A stretch of 64,000 nucleotides of DNA from Streptomyces angustmyceticus (GCF_019933235.1 NZ_CP082945.1:5307501-5371500), one strand, 5' to 3'. Shown: positions 22,902 through 31,398, numbered from the stretch's first letter. Program-made: numbers and translations. The notes: generated by a model from the letters alone, not told the origin.

Positions 22902-23267
22902 CGGCCTTGCCTCGCCTCGTGAGCAGGAATCAGGAGAACATCCGCGGCCTCGGCACTCCCATCCTGCATCTGCGGCAGGAATTCGACAATCACCTGGTGA
23001 TTGCCTGGTCCATCACCCAAACTGCATGGCGGAAGTGACGGCCGGAATTGGAGGTGGCGACAGCGCTCAGCAGGGGGGCGGGCGCACCTCCGCGCCCACA
23101 CCTGCCTCGTGCCTCCACGCTTACGTGCGGAGCGAACCTGCTTGCCCCGGCGCACCCGGCCGGACGATGATCGACCGCGAACGCGCACCGCGTCCGGGCG
23201 GCCGCCCCGAAACGCCGCCTCGCGCCGGCCACGGCGGTGCGCCCGCCACCACGGGAGGGAAGACCTC
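22902..23267. other. Divergent promoter region
   Basis: This 366-bp spacer lies between the methyltransferase and the M24 peptidase-like gene. It is AT-richer near 22980-23060 and contains the dyad at 22987-23003. A weak frame across it is in phase with the M24 gene but has no ribosome site. It probably carries both promoters. Confidence 0.45.
22987..23003. promoter_or_regulatory. 17-bp perfect dyad, possible operator
   Basis: CAATCACCTGGTGATTG consists of perfect 8-bp arms around one central base. It sits 86 bp upstream of the methyltransferase start and 265 bp upstream of the M24 gene. Size and symmetry suit a dimeric repressor. No regulator gene is adjacent. Confidence 0.5.
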
Positions 23268-23993
23268 GTGACAGACGAGACACCGGACGCGGACGGGACA
23301 CCGAAGGTGCCGGAATCCCGGCGGGCCGAGGGGCTGATCGCGGCCCAGGAGAAGGCCGTCGCGCTGTTCGCCGAGACCGAGAGGCGCGGACTGGTGGCGC
23401 CCGGCCGGGGCGAGCGCGAGGTCAGCGACCTGATCCGCGACCTGGCCAACGACATGTTCGGCACCACCAAGCACTGGCACAAGCGGATCATCCGCTCCGG
23501 GCCCAACACCCTCCGGCCGTACCGGGACAACCCGCCGGACCGGGTCATCGGCCCCGACGACATCGCCTTCGCCGACTTCGGCCCGATCTTCGAGGAGTAC
23601 GAGGCGGACTTCGGCCGCACCTACGTCTTCGGCGACGACCCGCACAAGCACCGCCTCAAGGACGACCTGCCGCGCATCTTCGACGCCGGCCGCGCCCACT
23701 TCGCCGCCCACCCGGACCTCACCGGCCGTGAGCTGTACGCCGAGGTGGACCGCCTCGCCACGGCCGCCGGCTGGAGCATCGGCATCTGGCACTCCGGCCA
23801 CCTGGTCGGCGAGTTCCCCCACGAGACCAACGACGGCGCCAAGGCCGACTCCTACATCACCCCGGAGAACACCTCGCCCCTGCGCCGCACGGACCGCGCG
23901 GGCCGCACCTCCCACTGGATCCTCGAACTCCACCTCGTCGACCGCGCCCGGGGCTTCGGCGGCTTCTACGAACAACTCCTCGACCTCGCCTGA
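23268..23993 (+). CDS. M24 family peptidase-like protein
   Basis: This 241-aa protein matches the pita-bread catalytic domain of M24 peptidases (aminopeptidase P, methionine aminopeptidase, creatinase). It shows two metal-ligand Asp 11 residues apart (ADFGPIFEEYEAD), a ligand His in SGHLVGEFPHE, a Glu in WILELHLVD and a last Glu near the C-terminus (FYEQLLDLA). The N-terminal creatinase domain of aminopeptidase P is absent. The start is the GTG at 23268, with GGGAGGGA 7 nt upstream. It could be a dipeptidase or a non-peptidase relative; the ligand set looks complete enough to bind two metals. Confidence 0.8.
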   Translation: MTDETPDADGTPKVPESRRAEGLIAAQEKAVALFAETERRGLVAPGRGEREVSDLIRDLANDMFGTTKHWHKRIIRSGPNTLRPYRDNPPDRVIGPDDIAFADFGPIFEEYEADFGRTYVFGDDPHKHRLKDDLPRIFDAGRAHFAAHPDLTGRELYAEVDRLATAAGWSIGIWHSGHLVGEFPHETNDGAKADSYITPENTSPLRRTDRAGRTSHWILELHLVDRARGFGGFYEQLLDLA

Positions 23994-24030
23994 CACCCCC
24001 GCCCCGCGGCCCGGCGGACGGGAACCCGCG

Positions 24031-26028
24031 TCAGCCGATCTCCAGTGGCGCGGTCTCGGTGTCCTGCTCGGTGTCGCTGGTGCGTACGGTGACGGTCACC
24101 TTCCACTTCCCGGGGAACGGGATCTCGAAGTCCTCCGCCGCCCAGTAGCCGCCGATCTTCTTCATCTTCACGGGAAGGGGGCCGAGGCCCTTTCCGGGGA
24201 GCGTGAGGGTCACCTTGAGCTCCGGCACGACGGCCACCCCGCCGTCGGGCGTACGCACCAGCGCGTTCAGGGCGTTCGTGCCGGTGGTGGCCGGGTCCAC
24301 GGTGACGGCGACCTTTCCCTTGCCGCGGCCCTTCGGGGCGCCGGTGTCGAAGGGGATGTCGGCGAAGGCCGCGGCCCGCTCGCCCGCGGACGCGGGGGAC
24401 ACCCCTGCCGGGGCCGGGCGGCTGTCGTTGCGCCCGGGGTCGGTGCCGGTGAGCAGCGCGGTGAGGGCCAGGACGATGCCGCTGACGGCCGTCTCCACGG
24501 CAACGGAGCGGCGCAGGGCGCGGCGGGCGGGCGTCTCGGCGTCGCGGGGCACGGTGTGCGACGCGAGGGAGAGGCGGGCGGGGGCCGCGCCGACTCCGCC
24601 CGACGTGCCGCCTGCCTCCGACGTGTGGGCATCCTCGTCGGCCGACAGGGCCTCGGCCGAAGCGACATCCACCGGTCCGGCCTCCACCGAGGCGCCCGAG
24701 CGGACCGCCGAGCGGGCCCCCGACGGGACCGCGACCAGGTGGACTTCGGGCGTCCGGTCCCGCTCGATGTCGGCACGCGGGGCGAGGGGGCGCAGGTTCC
24801 GCGTCCACCGGCGGGAGAGCCCGGCCGCGAGCAGCATGAGCAGGACGGCGCCCACCTTGGCGAGCAACACCTTGCCGTAGAGGGTGGATCCGAGGGCGTG
24901 CCAGGAACCCACCTGCCGCCACGACTGGTAGATCCCCGTGAGGACGAGGGCCGCCACCGCGCCGAAGGCCAGCCGCGAGAAGCGGGCGGCGACGGCGTCC
25001 ACGCCGTCGTCCTCCGCGGCGGCCCGCCGCAGCGCGACGAGCAGCGCGGCCAGCCCGCCGAGCCATACGGCCATCGCGACGGAATGCACCACGGACACCG
25101 GCACGGCCAGGGCCACCTGCGGCCCCACCGAGGCGTGCTCCGCCAGCGACCAGGTGCCGGCGACCGCGGCGGCGATGACGGCGCCGACGGCGAGGACGGC
25201 CTTCCGTGGTCCGCCGGCGAGATCGCCGCTCAGCCGCTGCCCGAGGAAGTTCCACAGCAGCCAGGTGCCGAGCAGGAGCGCCACCCGTGCCGTCAGGAAC
25301 TGCCCGGTGTCGCTGATCAGGGTGTTGCGGAGGGCCGACACGTCCAGCGCGCCCCCCGGTCCGCTTCCGGACTCGTACGGTGCCCGCAGCAGCAGTTGGG
25401 TGACCGTGGACGCCAGCAGCAGCCCCCAGCCGGTGCCCATGAGCCGGCGCAGCGGCCGGAGGTTCATGCCCCGGGGGAGGCACAGGACGGCGAAGGCGGC
25501 CACGCCCACCATGAGCGCGTAGCCCGCGTAGGTCGTCCCGCGCGCCACGCCGTACAGCGCCCCCGTCACCTCGCCCGCCGGAGAGTCCGTCGGCACGACG
25601 GCACGGTGGGGGCTCGCCTTTCCGATGGAGAAGGCGAACGCCCCGGAGATCGGGTGGCTGTCCGCCGACACCGCTCGCCACGACACCGTGTAGGTGCCCT
25701 TGGCCAGGCCGTCGGGCAGCGCCGCGCGGATCGTGGCGTGGTCGTCCGGGGCCCACCCCGCCGGCCCGGTGCGCACCCGCTTGCCGTCCGGCGCGAAGAC
25801 GCGCAGGGGCTGATCGGGCAGCGACATGGTCTCGGAGAAGGTGATCGCGACCGTCTTCGGCGCGGTTTTGACGATCGCGCCCTCCGCCGGAGCGGTACTG
25901 GACACCTTGGCGTGCGCGGACGCCGTACCCGCGCCGCCCAGCAACAGCCCCCAGGCGGAGGCCAGAAGCAGGAGCACGGCCAGGATCCCGCGGCGTGGGC
26001 GACCGCGCCGCGGCGTGCCAGTGGGCAT
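24031..26028 (-). CDS. CopC-CopD-YtkA copper protein fusion
   Basis: This 665-aa protein has a signal peptide (about 1-38, cut before HAKVSS). A CopC domain follows, with the N-terminal His of the mature protein and DSHP near 120 as copper ligands. A CopD membrane domain of about eight helices spans roughly 150-410. After a Glu/Ala/Ser-rich linker and one more hydrophobic segment (about 500-520), a beta-rich C-terminal domain (about 545-660: PELKVTLTLPGKGLG, PFPGKWKVTVTV) looks like FixH/YtkA. Together they would receive copper outside the membrane and move it in, for supply or tolerance. The ATG follows GGAGAG. The triple fusion is common in actinobacteria. Confidence 0.87.
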   Translation of the reverse strand: MPTGTPRRGRPRRGILAVLLLLASAWGLLLGGAGTASAHAKVSSTAPAEGAIVKTAPKTVAITFSETMSLPDQPLRVFAPDGKRVRTGPAGWAPDDHATIRAALPDGLAKGTYTVSWRAVSADSHPISGAFAFSIGKASPHRAVVPTDSPAGEVTGALYGVARGTTYAGYALMVGVAAFAVLCLPRGMNLRPLRRLMGTGWGLLLASTVTQLLLRAPYESGSGPGGALDVSALRNTLISDTGQFLTARVALLLGTWLLWNFLGQRLSGDLAGGPRKAVLAVGAVIAAAVAGTWSLAEHASVGPQVALAVPVSVVHSVAMAVWLGGLAALLVALRRAAAEDDGVDAVAARFSRLAFGAVAALVLTGIYQSWRQVGSWHALGSTLYGKVLLAKVGAVLLMLLAAGLSRRWTRNLRPLAPRADIERDRTPEVHLVAVPSGARSAVRSGASVEAGPVDVASAEALSADEDAHTSEAGGTSGGVGAAPARLSLASHTVPRDAETPARRALRRSVAVETAVSGIVLALTALLTGTDPGRNDSRPAPAGVSPASAGERAAAFADIPFDTGAPKGRGKGKVAVTVDPATTGTNALNALVRTPDGGVAVVPELKVTLTLPGKGLGPLPVKMKKIGGYWAAEDFEIPFPGKWKVTVTVRTSDTEQDTETAPLEIG

Positions 26029-26425
26029 GAGAGCTCTCCATACACTCGGTCGTCATCCGCCGGCCGGCTCGAACGGCACCCGCCCGAGTCCGCGTCGCGG
26101 CGGTGCCGGACGGGTGTTTCCCGGCGGCTCCGGGCCCGCGTCCGCACCGGTCCGCCGCGCCGCGGCGCGTCCGGCCCGCGCGCGGGAGGCCCGGACGCCG
26201 ACGACCCTCATCACCTCATGAACACGTGCGCCGGAGACGCTCTTTGGCAGCTTCTGACATACGCCGCGCCCGCTCTTGCGCCCCCGCCGACCACGCTGTT
26301 AGGGGGACGGGAGAACGCGCCCGCGCCGGTGTGGCGCGGTCCGGGCCGACCGGGAAGGCGGCCCGGACCGTCACGCCTCCTCGGCGGGTACCGGGGGCCG
26401 GGGCCACCTGGGCGGCCCGGCCGCG
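26029..26425. other. Intergenic region upstream of the copper gene
   Basis: This 397-bp spacer holds the hairpin that ends the Spo0M-like gene (26337-26370) and the promoter region of the copper gene. I see no gene and no clear metal-regulator dyad. Confidence 0.45.
26337..26370 (-). terminator. Hairpin downstream of the Spo0M-like gene
   Basis: A perfect 12-bp stem (26337-26348 with 26359-26370) and 10-nt loop lie 56 bp past the stop codon of the Spo0M-like gene on the minus strand. Confidence 0.65.
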
Positions 26426-27493
26426 TCAGTCGTCGTCGCCGTCGTCCTCGTCGTCGCCCTCGAAGAAGTCGCCCACCTCGTCGACGACTTCGGCGGCGAC
26501 CATGCCGCCGACCACGCCGACGGCGACCCCCGCCGCACCGGCCGCGATGGCCGTGCCCATGCCGGGCCCGGAGCGGTGCCCGTGGCCGTCGCCGTGGCCG
26601 TGCGCGTCCTTGTGGGCGGTGCTGCCGTGCCCGGCGTAGGGGTCGCCGTGCCCGTAGTGGCCGCCGGGGTGCGGGACGTGTCCGTGCGCGCCGTGGTCGT
26701 ACGAGCCGTGCCCGTAGGAGGCGCGGTGTTCGACCAGGCTGCGGATCCAGGAGTCGACCTCGGCGTTCCAGTCGACGTGCTCGACGCCGTGGTGGCCGAC
26801 GGTGAAGCGGTTGACCGCGTCGTGGCCGCCGGAGAAGAAGCCGCCACGCTTGTCGGCCTCCAGGACCACCTCCAGCCCGCCCGGACCCGCGAGGAAGGTC
26901 AGCTCGATCTCGTTGACCTGGTGCGCGTACTGCGCTGACGGGGAGAGTTCGATCTCCTGGTAGAAGGGCAGTTGCTGGCCGGTGCCGCCGATGCGGCCCA
27001 GCTCCAGGTCCGCCGACCGGAAGCCGAACCCGAGCTGCCCGAGCGCTTCGAGGACGGCTTCCTGCGCGGGCAGGGGACGGACGGCCAGCGGGTCGATGTC
27101 GCCCTTGTCCTTCGCGCCCGCCACCGCGAGGTCGGTGCGCACCCCCAGGACGATGCCCAGGCTCTGGCCGTGCAGCTCGGTGATCGGCGTCTCCCACGGC
27201 ACCGTCAGCCCGAAGGGCACGCTGCGCAGTTCACCGGCGGCGAGGCGGAAGCTCCCGCCGGCCCCGAACCGGTCGAAGACGACCGTGCCCTCGGCCTCCC
27301 CGTCGTCGTGCTCCGCCTCGACGTGCGCCACCAGCTCCAGGCCGATGTGCTCGATCGTGACGTCGCGGTCGCCGCCCTTGAGATGGACCTGTCCGCTCAG
27401 GGTCCCGCCGGGGAGCACCGGGCCGGGGTCCAGGACCGTGTCGACCGTGGGTCCGCCCACGCCGAGTGAGCCGAGCAGCCGCTTGAACACCAT
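26426..27493 (-). CDS. Spo0M-like sporulation-control protein with His-rich tail
   Basis: This 355-aa protein has an arrestin-like Spo0M domain in its first 240 residues (MVFKRLLGSLGVGGPTVDTVL; GGTLSGQVHLKGGDRDVTIEHI; VPFGLTVPWETPITELHGQ). A tail follows that is strikingly rich in His, Gly and Tyr (about 275-320, repeated HGH and GHG), then a hydrophobic Gly/Ala/Val stretch and an acidic end (EGDDEDDGDDD). Spo0M is a cytosolic sporulation-linked protein in Bacillus; its role in Streptomyces is not settled. The His-rich part could bind metal. The ATG at 27493 has AAGGAG 10 nt upstream, preferred over the longer frame from 27547. Confidence 0.85.
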   Translation of the reverse strand: MVFKRLLGSLGVGGPTVDTVLDPGPVLPGGTLSGQVHLKGGDRDVTIEHIGLELVAHVEAEHDDGEAEGTVVFDRFGAGGSFRLAAGELRSVPFGLTVPWETPITELHGQSLGIVLGVRTDLAVAGAKDKGDIDPLAVRPLPAQEAVLEALGQLGFGFRSADLELGRIGGTGQQLPFYQEIELSPSAQYAHQVNEIELTFLAGPGGLEVVLEADKRGGFFSGGHDAVNRFTVGHHGVEHVDWNAEVDSWIRSLVEHRASYGHGSYDHGAHGHVPHPGGHYGHGDPYAGHGSTAHKDAHGHGDGHGHRSGPGMGTAIAAGAAGVAVGVVGGMVAAEVVDEVGDFFEGDDEDDGDDD

Positions 27494-27603
27494 CGTGGCG
27501 TTCACTCCTTCATTGGTACGTGTGCGTCGGTACGTGCGGATCGCCAACTGCCGGCCGGCCGGGCCGGGTGCGAAGAGCGCGCAGCTCAGCGGCCGGTCGG
27601 GGT

Positions 27604-27625
27604 GCTTCTACACGTGTGTAGAAGC
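27604..27625. promoter_or_regulatory. 22-bp perfect dyad, possible operator
   Basis: Arms GCTTCTACAC and GTGTAGAAGC flank a central GT. The dyad is 111 bp upstream of the Spo0M-like start. Its AT-rich core in GC-rich surroundings and its exact symmetry point to a repressor site. No regulator gene lies beside it. Confidence 0.6.
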
Positions 27626-27688
27626 ATAGGGGCGAGGGCCTCGCGAGGGGCGCATTCCGGCCTCGGTCGCCGGTCGTTCGACGCCGGC

Positions 27689-27811
27689 GTGGCCTGGCTC
27701 CCCTGGCTCACCCTGGCGGCCACGGGCCTCCTCTGCGCCGCGGCCATGGCGGGCCTCCACCGGGGCGGACACCTCACCCCACGGCCTGCGGTGGTGGCGA
27801 CGGAGGGGTGA
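27689..27811 (+). CDS. Possible small membrane peptide
   Basis: The frame from a GTG at 27689 encodes about 40 residues beginning VAWLPWLTLAATGLL, a plausible single membrane helix, with high-GC third codon positions. There is no clear ribosome site and no recognised family. Confidence 0.25.
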   Translation: MAWLPWLTLAATGLLCAAAMAGLHRGGHLTPRPAVVATEG

Positions 27812-28077
27812 GGGCGGCCGCAGCGGGCGCACCGGACGGACTGGCCGCATCGGCCGCGCCGGGCGCATCGGGCGGGAGGACGACCCCGGGGCGTCCTCCC
27901 GCCCCTCTCGCTGCCCGTGTCACCAGCCCTCTCACCAGCCTTCTCACCAGCCATCTCCTCCATCTCACCCGTGTTAGCCGGACGTTAGCGGCGCGGCAGG
28001 TGAGCGATAGTGCCCCCGACCAGAGTGGGTGACGTACCGAGGAAACAACGACACCGACTGCCCCGGGGGACCCCGTC

Positions 28078-28836
28078 ATGAGCGCCCAGACCACTGCCCG
28101 CACCGCCCGTCGCCGCCGCACTCTGCGCCTGGCCGCCGCAGCTCTGACCGCCGCCGCCGGCCTCACGCTGACGGCCTGCTCCGGCTCGGACGCCGCCGGC
28201 GCGAAGCCCGCGGGCCGTACGGACTCGGGCGCGGCCGCCGCGGAGACCGGCGGCGCGAACTCCTCCGGCGGAGCACAGGGTTCCGGCGCCCAGGCGGGTG
28301 GCTCCGGTACCCAGGCGGACGCCGGTGCCAAGCCGGGGGCCAAGTCGGGCGCCGCGGGCAAGCAGTCGGCGGGCGGCGGGCAGGCCGCGGGCGGTTCCGG
28401 TGCGAGCGGGGGCATCGAGCGGTGCCACACCTCCGGCCTGAAGGCGGCGTTCGCCACGGGCGGCGACGCGGCCCCGGACCCGGACGCGGAGGGAGCGACG
28501 ACCACCAGCGTCGTTCTGACCAACAAGGGCGGCCGCGCCTGCAAGATCGGCGGCTTCCCGGGCGTGGACCTCAAGTCCGAGAACGGCGGCGAGCGCTGGG
28601 CGCTGGCCCGCTCGTCGAAGAAGTACGGCTCGATCACCCTGCAGCCCGGTGACAGCACCGACTTCACGATCAACGTCGCCATGACCAAGGAAGAAGAGGG
28701 CTTCTACCAGCCCGCCTACGCGGACGTCACCCCGCCCAACGAGACCAAGTCGATCACCATCCAGTGGCCCTGGGGCACGCTCGTCGACCAGCGCAGCGCC
28801 ACCCACCCGGGCACCTTCGTCAACCCGATCGGCTGA
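28078..28836 (+). CDS. DUF4232-type lipoprotein
   Basis: This 252-aa protein has a twin-Arg-rich N-terminus and a lipobox LTAC (Cys34), so it should be a membrane-anchored lipoprotein. A Gly/Ala/Ser/Gln linker (about 35-115) is followed by a C-terminal domain with two Cys (RCHTSGL and ACKIGGFPG). The phrases VVLTNKGGRACKIGGFPGVDL and ITLQPGDSTDF are typical of DUF4232 proteins in Streptomyces. Function is unknown; these domains look like small beta-sandwiches. A 9-bp hairpin follows the stop. The next gene is a small secreted protein. Confidence 0.85.
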   Translation: MSAQTTARTARRRRTLRLAAAALTAAAGLTLTACSGSDAAGAKPAGRTDSGAAAAETGGANSSGGAQGSGAQAGGSGTQADAGAKPGAKSGAAGKQSAGGGQAAGGSGASGGIERCHTSGLKAAFATGGDAAPDPDAEGATTTSVVLTNKGGRACKIGGFPGVDLKSENGGERWALARSSKKYGSITLQPGDSTDFTINVAMTKEEEGFYQPAYADVTPPNETKSITIQWPWGTLVDQRSATHPGTFVNPIG

Positions 28837-28849
28837 CCACCTCGGTGCC

Positions 28850-28871
28850 GCCCTGGGCGTGAGCCCAGGGC
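28850..28871 (+). terminator. Hairpin after the lipoprotein gene
   Basis: GCCCTGGGC pairs with GCCCAGGGC across a GTGA loop, 14 bp after the stop codon. Confidence 0.6.
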
Positions 28872-28922
28872 ACCTCTGAGCCCGACCGGCTCGGTTCGTC
28901 GAAGAGGAACAAGGAGACCACC

Positions 28923-29171
28923 ATGAAGTCGTGGCGCACCCGAATCGGCGTCGGTCTTGCCGTCTGTACGGCAGCGGTCGCCGTCCCCCTGACCGCCACC
29001 ACCGCCTCCGCCGCCCCGCCCCCCGGCGAAGGCTGGGTCCCGATCGGCGCCGAGCGGTACCCCTCGAAGGGCGAGTGCGAAGCGAAGGAACTCCCGAGCG
29101 CCCAGGCGAACGGGTACCACGAGGTGTGGTGCGACGACAGCAAGGCCATCATGCCCATCTTCTACCGCTGA
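28923..29171 (+). CDS. Small secreted protein (82 aa)
   Basis: The N-terminus is a clear Sec signal peptide (MKSWRTRIGVGLAVC, a hydrophobic core, then AxA cleavage before APPPGEG at about residue 30). The mature part is only about 52 residues, with two Cys (GECEAK and EVWCDD) that could form a disulphide, and a C-terminal MPIFYR. The ATG has a GGAG site upstream. No enzymatic motif is visible and I do not recognise the family. It follows the lipoprotein gene but has its own 5' spacer after a hairpin. Confidence 0.72.
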   Translation: MKSWRTRIGVGLAVCTAAVAVPLTATTASAAPPPGEGWVPIGAERYPSKGECEAKELPSAQANGYHEVWCDDSKAIMPIFYR

Positions 29172-29234
29172 CCGTTCCCCGCCCGGAGGGGACCTGTCCC
29201 GCTGACGCGGTACCGAGAAAGTCCGCTTTCTGCT

Positions 29235-29271
<37 letters not shown>

Positions 29272-29410
29272 ACGCCGATGTCGGAGCTGAAGCCGCTGGC
29301 GACTCCGACGCCGACGCCGAAGCCACTGGCGACGGCGCTGGCGACGGCGCCGGCGACGCGGATGTCCGCGGACGCAGGCACCCGCCGGCCGGGGGCCCGG
29401 CCCTCCCCCC

Positions 29411-29773
29411 TCACAGCCAACCGGCGGCCGCCCAGAGGGCCGCAGCCGCCGCGGCGAGGAGCCCGACGTTGAGCCCGATCCGGCGGTCCCGGCCGGTCAG
29501 GTGCACGGTGATCGCCCCGATCTGCAGGAGTACGAACCCGACGGCCGCGGCCGGGGCCAGCCAGGGCGCGAGGCCGGCCGCCGGCGGCAGCAACAGCCCG
29601 ACGGCGCCCAGAACTTCGACCGTTCCCAGCGCCCTGACGACCGGGAGCGGTACACGGTCCACCCACGCCATCATCGGGCGCAGCAGATCGGGGCTGCGGA
29701 CCACCTTGACCACACCCGAGTAGAGAGAGAACGAGGCGAGCAGCCCGGCGACGATCCAGTAGGCGATGGTCAT
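29411..29773 (-). CDS. DoxX family membrane protein
   Basis: This 120-aa protein has four predicted membrane helices and the DoxX signature in order: IVAGLLASFSLYSGVVKV, RALGTVEVLGAVGLLLPPAAG, APAAAVGFVLLQIGAITVHL and a C-terminal Ala-rich helix. DoxX proteins are small quinone- or redox-linked membrane proteins of uncertain role. It shares orientation with the cupin gene upstream (165-bp gap), so they may be co-transcribed. Confidence 0.83.
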   Translation of the reverse strand: MTIAYWIVAGLLASFSLYSGVVKVVRSPDLLRPMMAWVDRVPLPVVRALGTVEVLGAVGLLLPPAAGLAPWLAPAAAVGFVLLQIGAITVHLTGRDRRIGLNVGLLAAAAAALWAAAGWL

Positions 29774-29938
29774 GAGGTCCCTTCCTGGTCACCGCTGACG
29801 GATGACCCGCCGGTTCCTGGGTTGCGCACACCCGGAACCGGCACGTGAGCGTGAGCGAACGACCGGACGCCGGGAGCCGGGAGCGCCCGACCCGCGCCCG
29901 TCCGGTGGCGGCGGCCGGGGCGCGCCGCCCCACCTGCT

Positions 29939-30466
29939 TCAGGCGAATTCGGAAGCGGGCTCGGTGGCGTAGCGGCTCATCGTGGCGATGGTGTCCCGGG
30001 GCGTCAGCGGCCGGCCGTCGGCGGCCATGCTCCGGAGGTCCCGGAAGTACTGCACATACAGGTCCGGGGTGAACGTGCTGAGCATGACGGCGGGTTGGCC
30101 GGTCAGGTTGGCGAAGGTGTGCGGGGCGCCGCGCGGGACCATCACGAACGTGCCCGCGGTCGCTTCGTGCTCCTCGTCCCCGACGGTGAACCGCACCGTG
30201 CCGGAGATGACATAGAAGCCCTCGTCGTGCCGCGCGTGGCGGTGCTGCGGGGGGCCGGGGGTGTGCGGTGCGAGAACGGACTCGGCCATCCCCAGGCGAT
30301 GCCCGGTGTGACTGCCGTCTTCGAGGACCCGCATACGCGTGGTACCCATGACGATCACCTCGCCGTCCTCGGGCCCGACCACGGATACGCCGGGGCCGGC
30401 CACCGATGCGTTGGGGACGGCCTGCGATTGATCACTCTTCTGATTGCTCTTCGCTTCGTCGGTCAT
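29939..30466 (-). CDS. Cupin domain protein
   Basis: This 175-aa protein has both cupin motifs. Motif 1 is HRHARHDEGFYVISGTVRF (metal ligands His, His and Glu; about 77-95) and motif 2 is GTFVMVPRGAPHTFAN (ligand His; about 107-122). It is a single-domain cupin, a dioxygenase-like or sensor fold. It is divergent from the LysR gene, with a 19-bp dyad in the 80-bp space between, so it is the likely LysR target. The substrate is unknown. The polar N-terminus (SNQKSDQSQ) is probably disordered. Confidence 0.85.
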   Translation of the reverse strand: MTDEAKSNQKSDQSQAVPNASVAGPGVSVVGPEDGEVIVMGTTRMRVLEDGSHTGHRLGMAESVLAPHTPGPPQHRHARHDEGFYVISGTVRFTVGDEEHEATAGTFVMVPRGAPHTFANLTGQPAVMLSTFTPDLYVQYFRDLRSMAADGRPLTPRDTIATMSRYATEPASEFA

Positions 30467-30520
30467 GCTCCGAGTGCACCGTCAGGGCCCGGTGACTGTC
30501 CAAGACCTGTTCCGCCACGC

Positions 30521-30539
30521 CGATACCTCACGGGTATCG
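30521..30539. promoter_or_regulatory. LysR-type operator
   Basis: CGATACCTCACGGGTATCG has 7-bp perfect arms around five bases and contains ATAC-N7-GTAT, a good T-N11-A LysR box. It ends 7 bp before the LysR start codon, between the divergent cupin and LysR genes. Confidence 0.65.
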
Positions 30540-30546
30540 TTGCAGC

Positions 30547-31398
30547 GTGGAGCTACGCACCCTGCGCTACTTCGTGGCGGTCGCCGAGGAACTCCACTTC
30601 GGCCGCGCCGCCGCCCGACTGCACATGAGCCAGCCGCCGCTGAGCCGGGCGATCAAGCAACTGGAGTCGGAGACCGGCGCCCCGCTCTTCGCCCGCTCGC
30701 CCGCCGGCGTCACGCTCACCCCGGTGGGGGCGGTGCTGCTCGACGAAGCGCGGGCCCTGCTCGACCAGGCCGAGCGCCTCCGTGTCCGCGTGTCCGCGGC
30801 GGCCGGCGCCTCGTCCCTCACCATCGGCATCCTGGGCGACGGCACCGACCCCGGCAACACCAGGCTCGCGGCCGCCTTCCGCCGAACCCACCCCGGCGTC
30901 GACATCCACATCCGCGACACCGACCTGACCGACCCGACCTGCGGACTCCGCGCCGGACTGGTCGACGTCGCCCTGACCCGTGCGCCGTTCGACGACACCG
31001 CCCTGACGGTGCGCGAACTGCGCGCCGACCCGGTCGGCGCGGTACTGCGTGCCGACGACCCGCTGGCCCGTCGCGACCACCTGAACCTGGCCGACCTGGC
31101 CGACCGCCGCTGGTTCCAGTTCCCCGAGGGAACGGACCCGATCTGGCAGTCGTACTGGAACGGCGGCACTCCACGCGAGGGCCCCGTGGTGCGCGTCGTC
31201 CAGGAATGCCTCCAGGCCGTGCTCTGGAACAGCACGGTCGGCCTGGCCCCCCTCGGACACGACCTCCCCGAGCCCCTGACCACGGTCCCCCTGACCGACA
31301 TGCCCCCGAGCCGGGTGGTAGCGGCCTGGAAAGCCGACGACACCAACCCCTTGATCCGCTCCTTCACCAAGATCGCACGAACCGCCTACCAAACCTGA
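30547..31398 (+). CDS. LysR family transcriptional regulator
   Basis: This 283-aa protein has an N-terminal winged HTH (MELRTLRYFVAVAEELHFGRAAA and SQPPLSRAIKQLE, residues 1-60) and a LysR substrate-binding domain (about 90-280). It is slightly shorter than the 300-aa norm. The start is the GTG at 30547, just after the dyad at 30521-30539; no clear ribosome site is visible, so the transcript may be leaderless. It is divergent from the cupin/DoxX pair and probably regulates it and itself. Confidence 0.9.
   Translation: MELRTLRYFVAVAEELHFGRAAARLHMSQPPLSRAIKQLESETGAPLFARSPAGVTLTPVGAVLLDEARALLDQAERLRVRVSAAAGASSLTIGILGDGTDPGNTRLAAAFRRTHPGVDIHIRDTDLTDPTCGLRAGLVDVALTRAPFDDTALTVRELRADPVGAVLRADDPLARRDHLNLADLADRRWFQFPEGTDPIWQSYWNGGTPREGPVVRVVQECLQAVLWNSTVGLAPLGHDLPEPLTTVPLTDMPPSRVVAAWKADDTNPLIRSFTKIARTAYQT

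Larger units (their letters stand above)
27494..28077. other. Intergenic region with a long dyad
   Basis: This 584-bp region lies between the Spo0M-like gene and the lipoprotein gene. It contains a 22-bp perfect dyad (27604-27625) and a possible small membrane ORF (27689-27811). The end (27990-28077) should hold the lipoprotein promoter. Confidence 0.45.

Noticed and set aside
23728..26805. A 1025-aa plus-strand frame opposite the copper gene
   Set aside because: It starts inside the M24 gene, ends in an Arg/Pro run and shows no domain; the minus-strand CopC-CopD protein is convincing.
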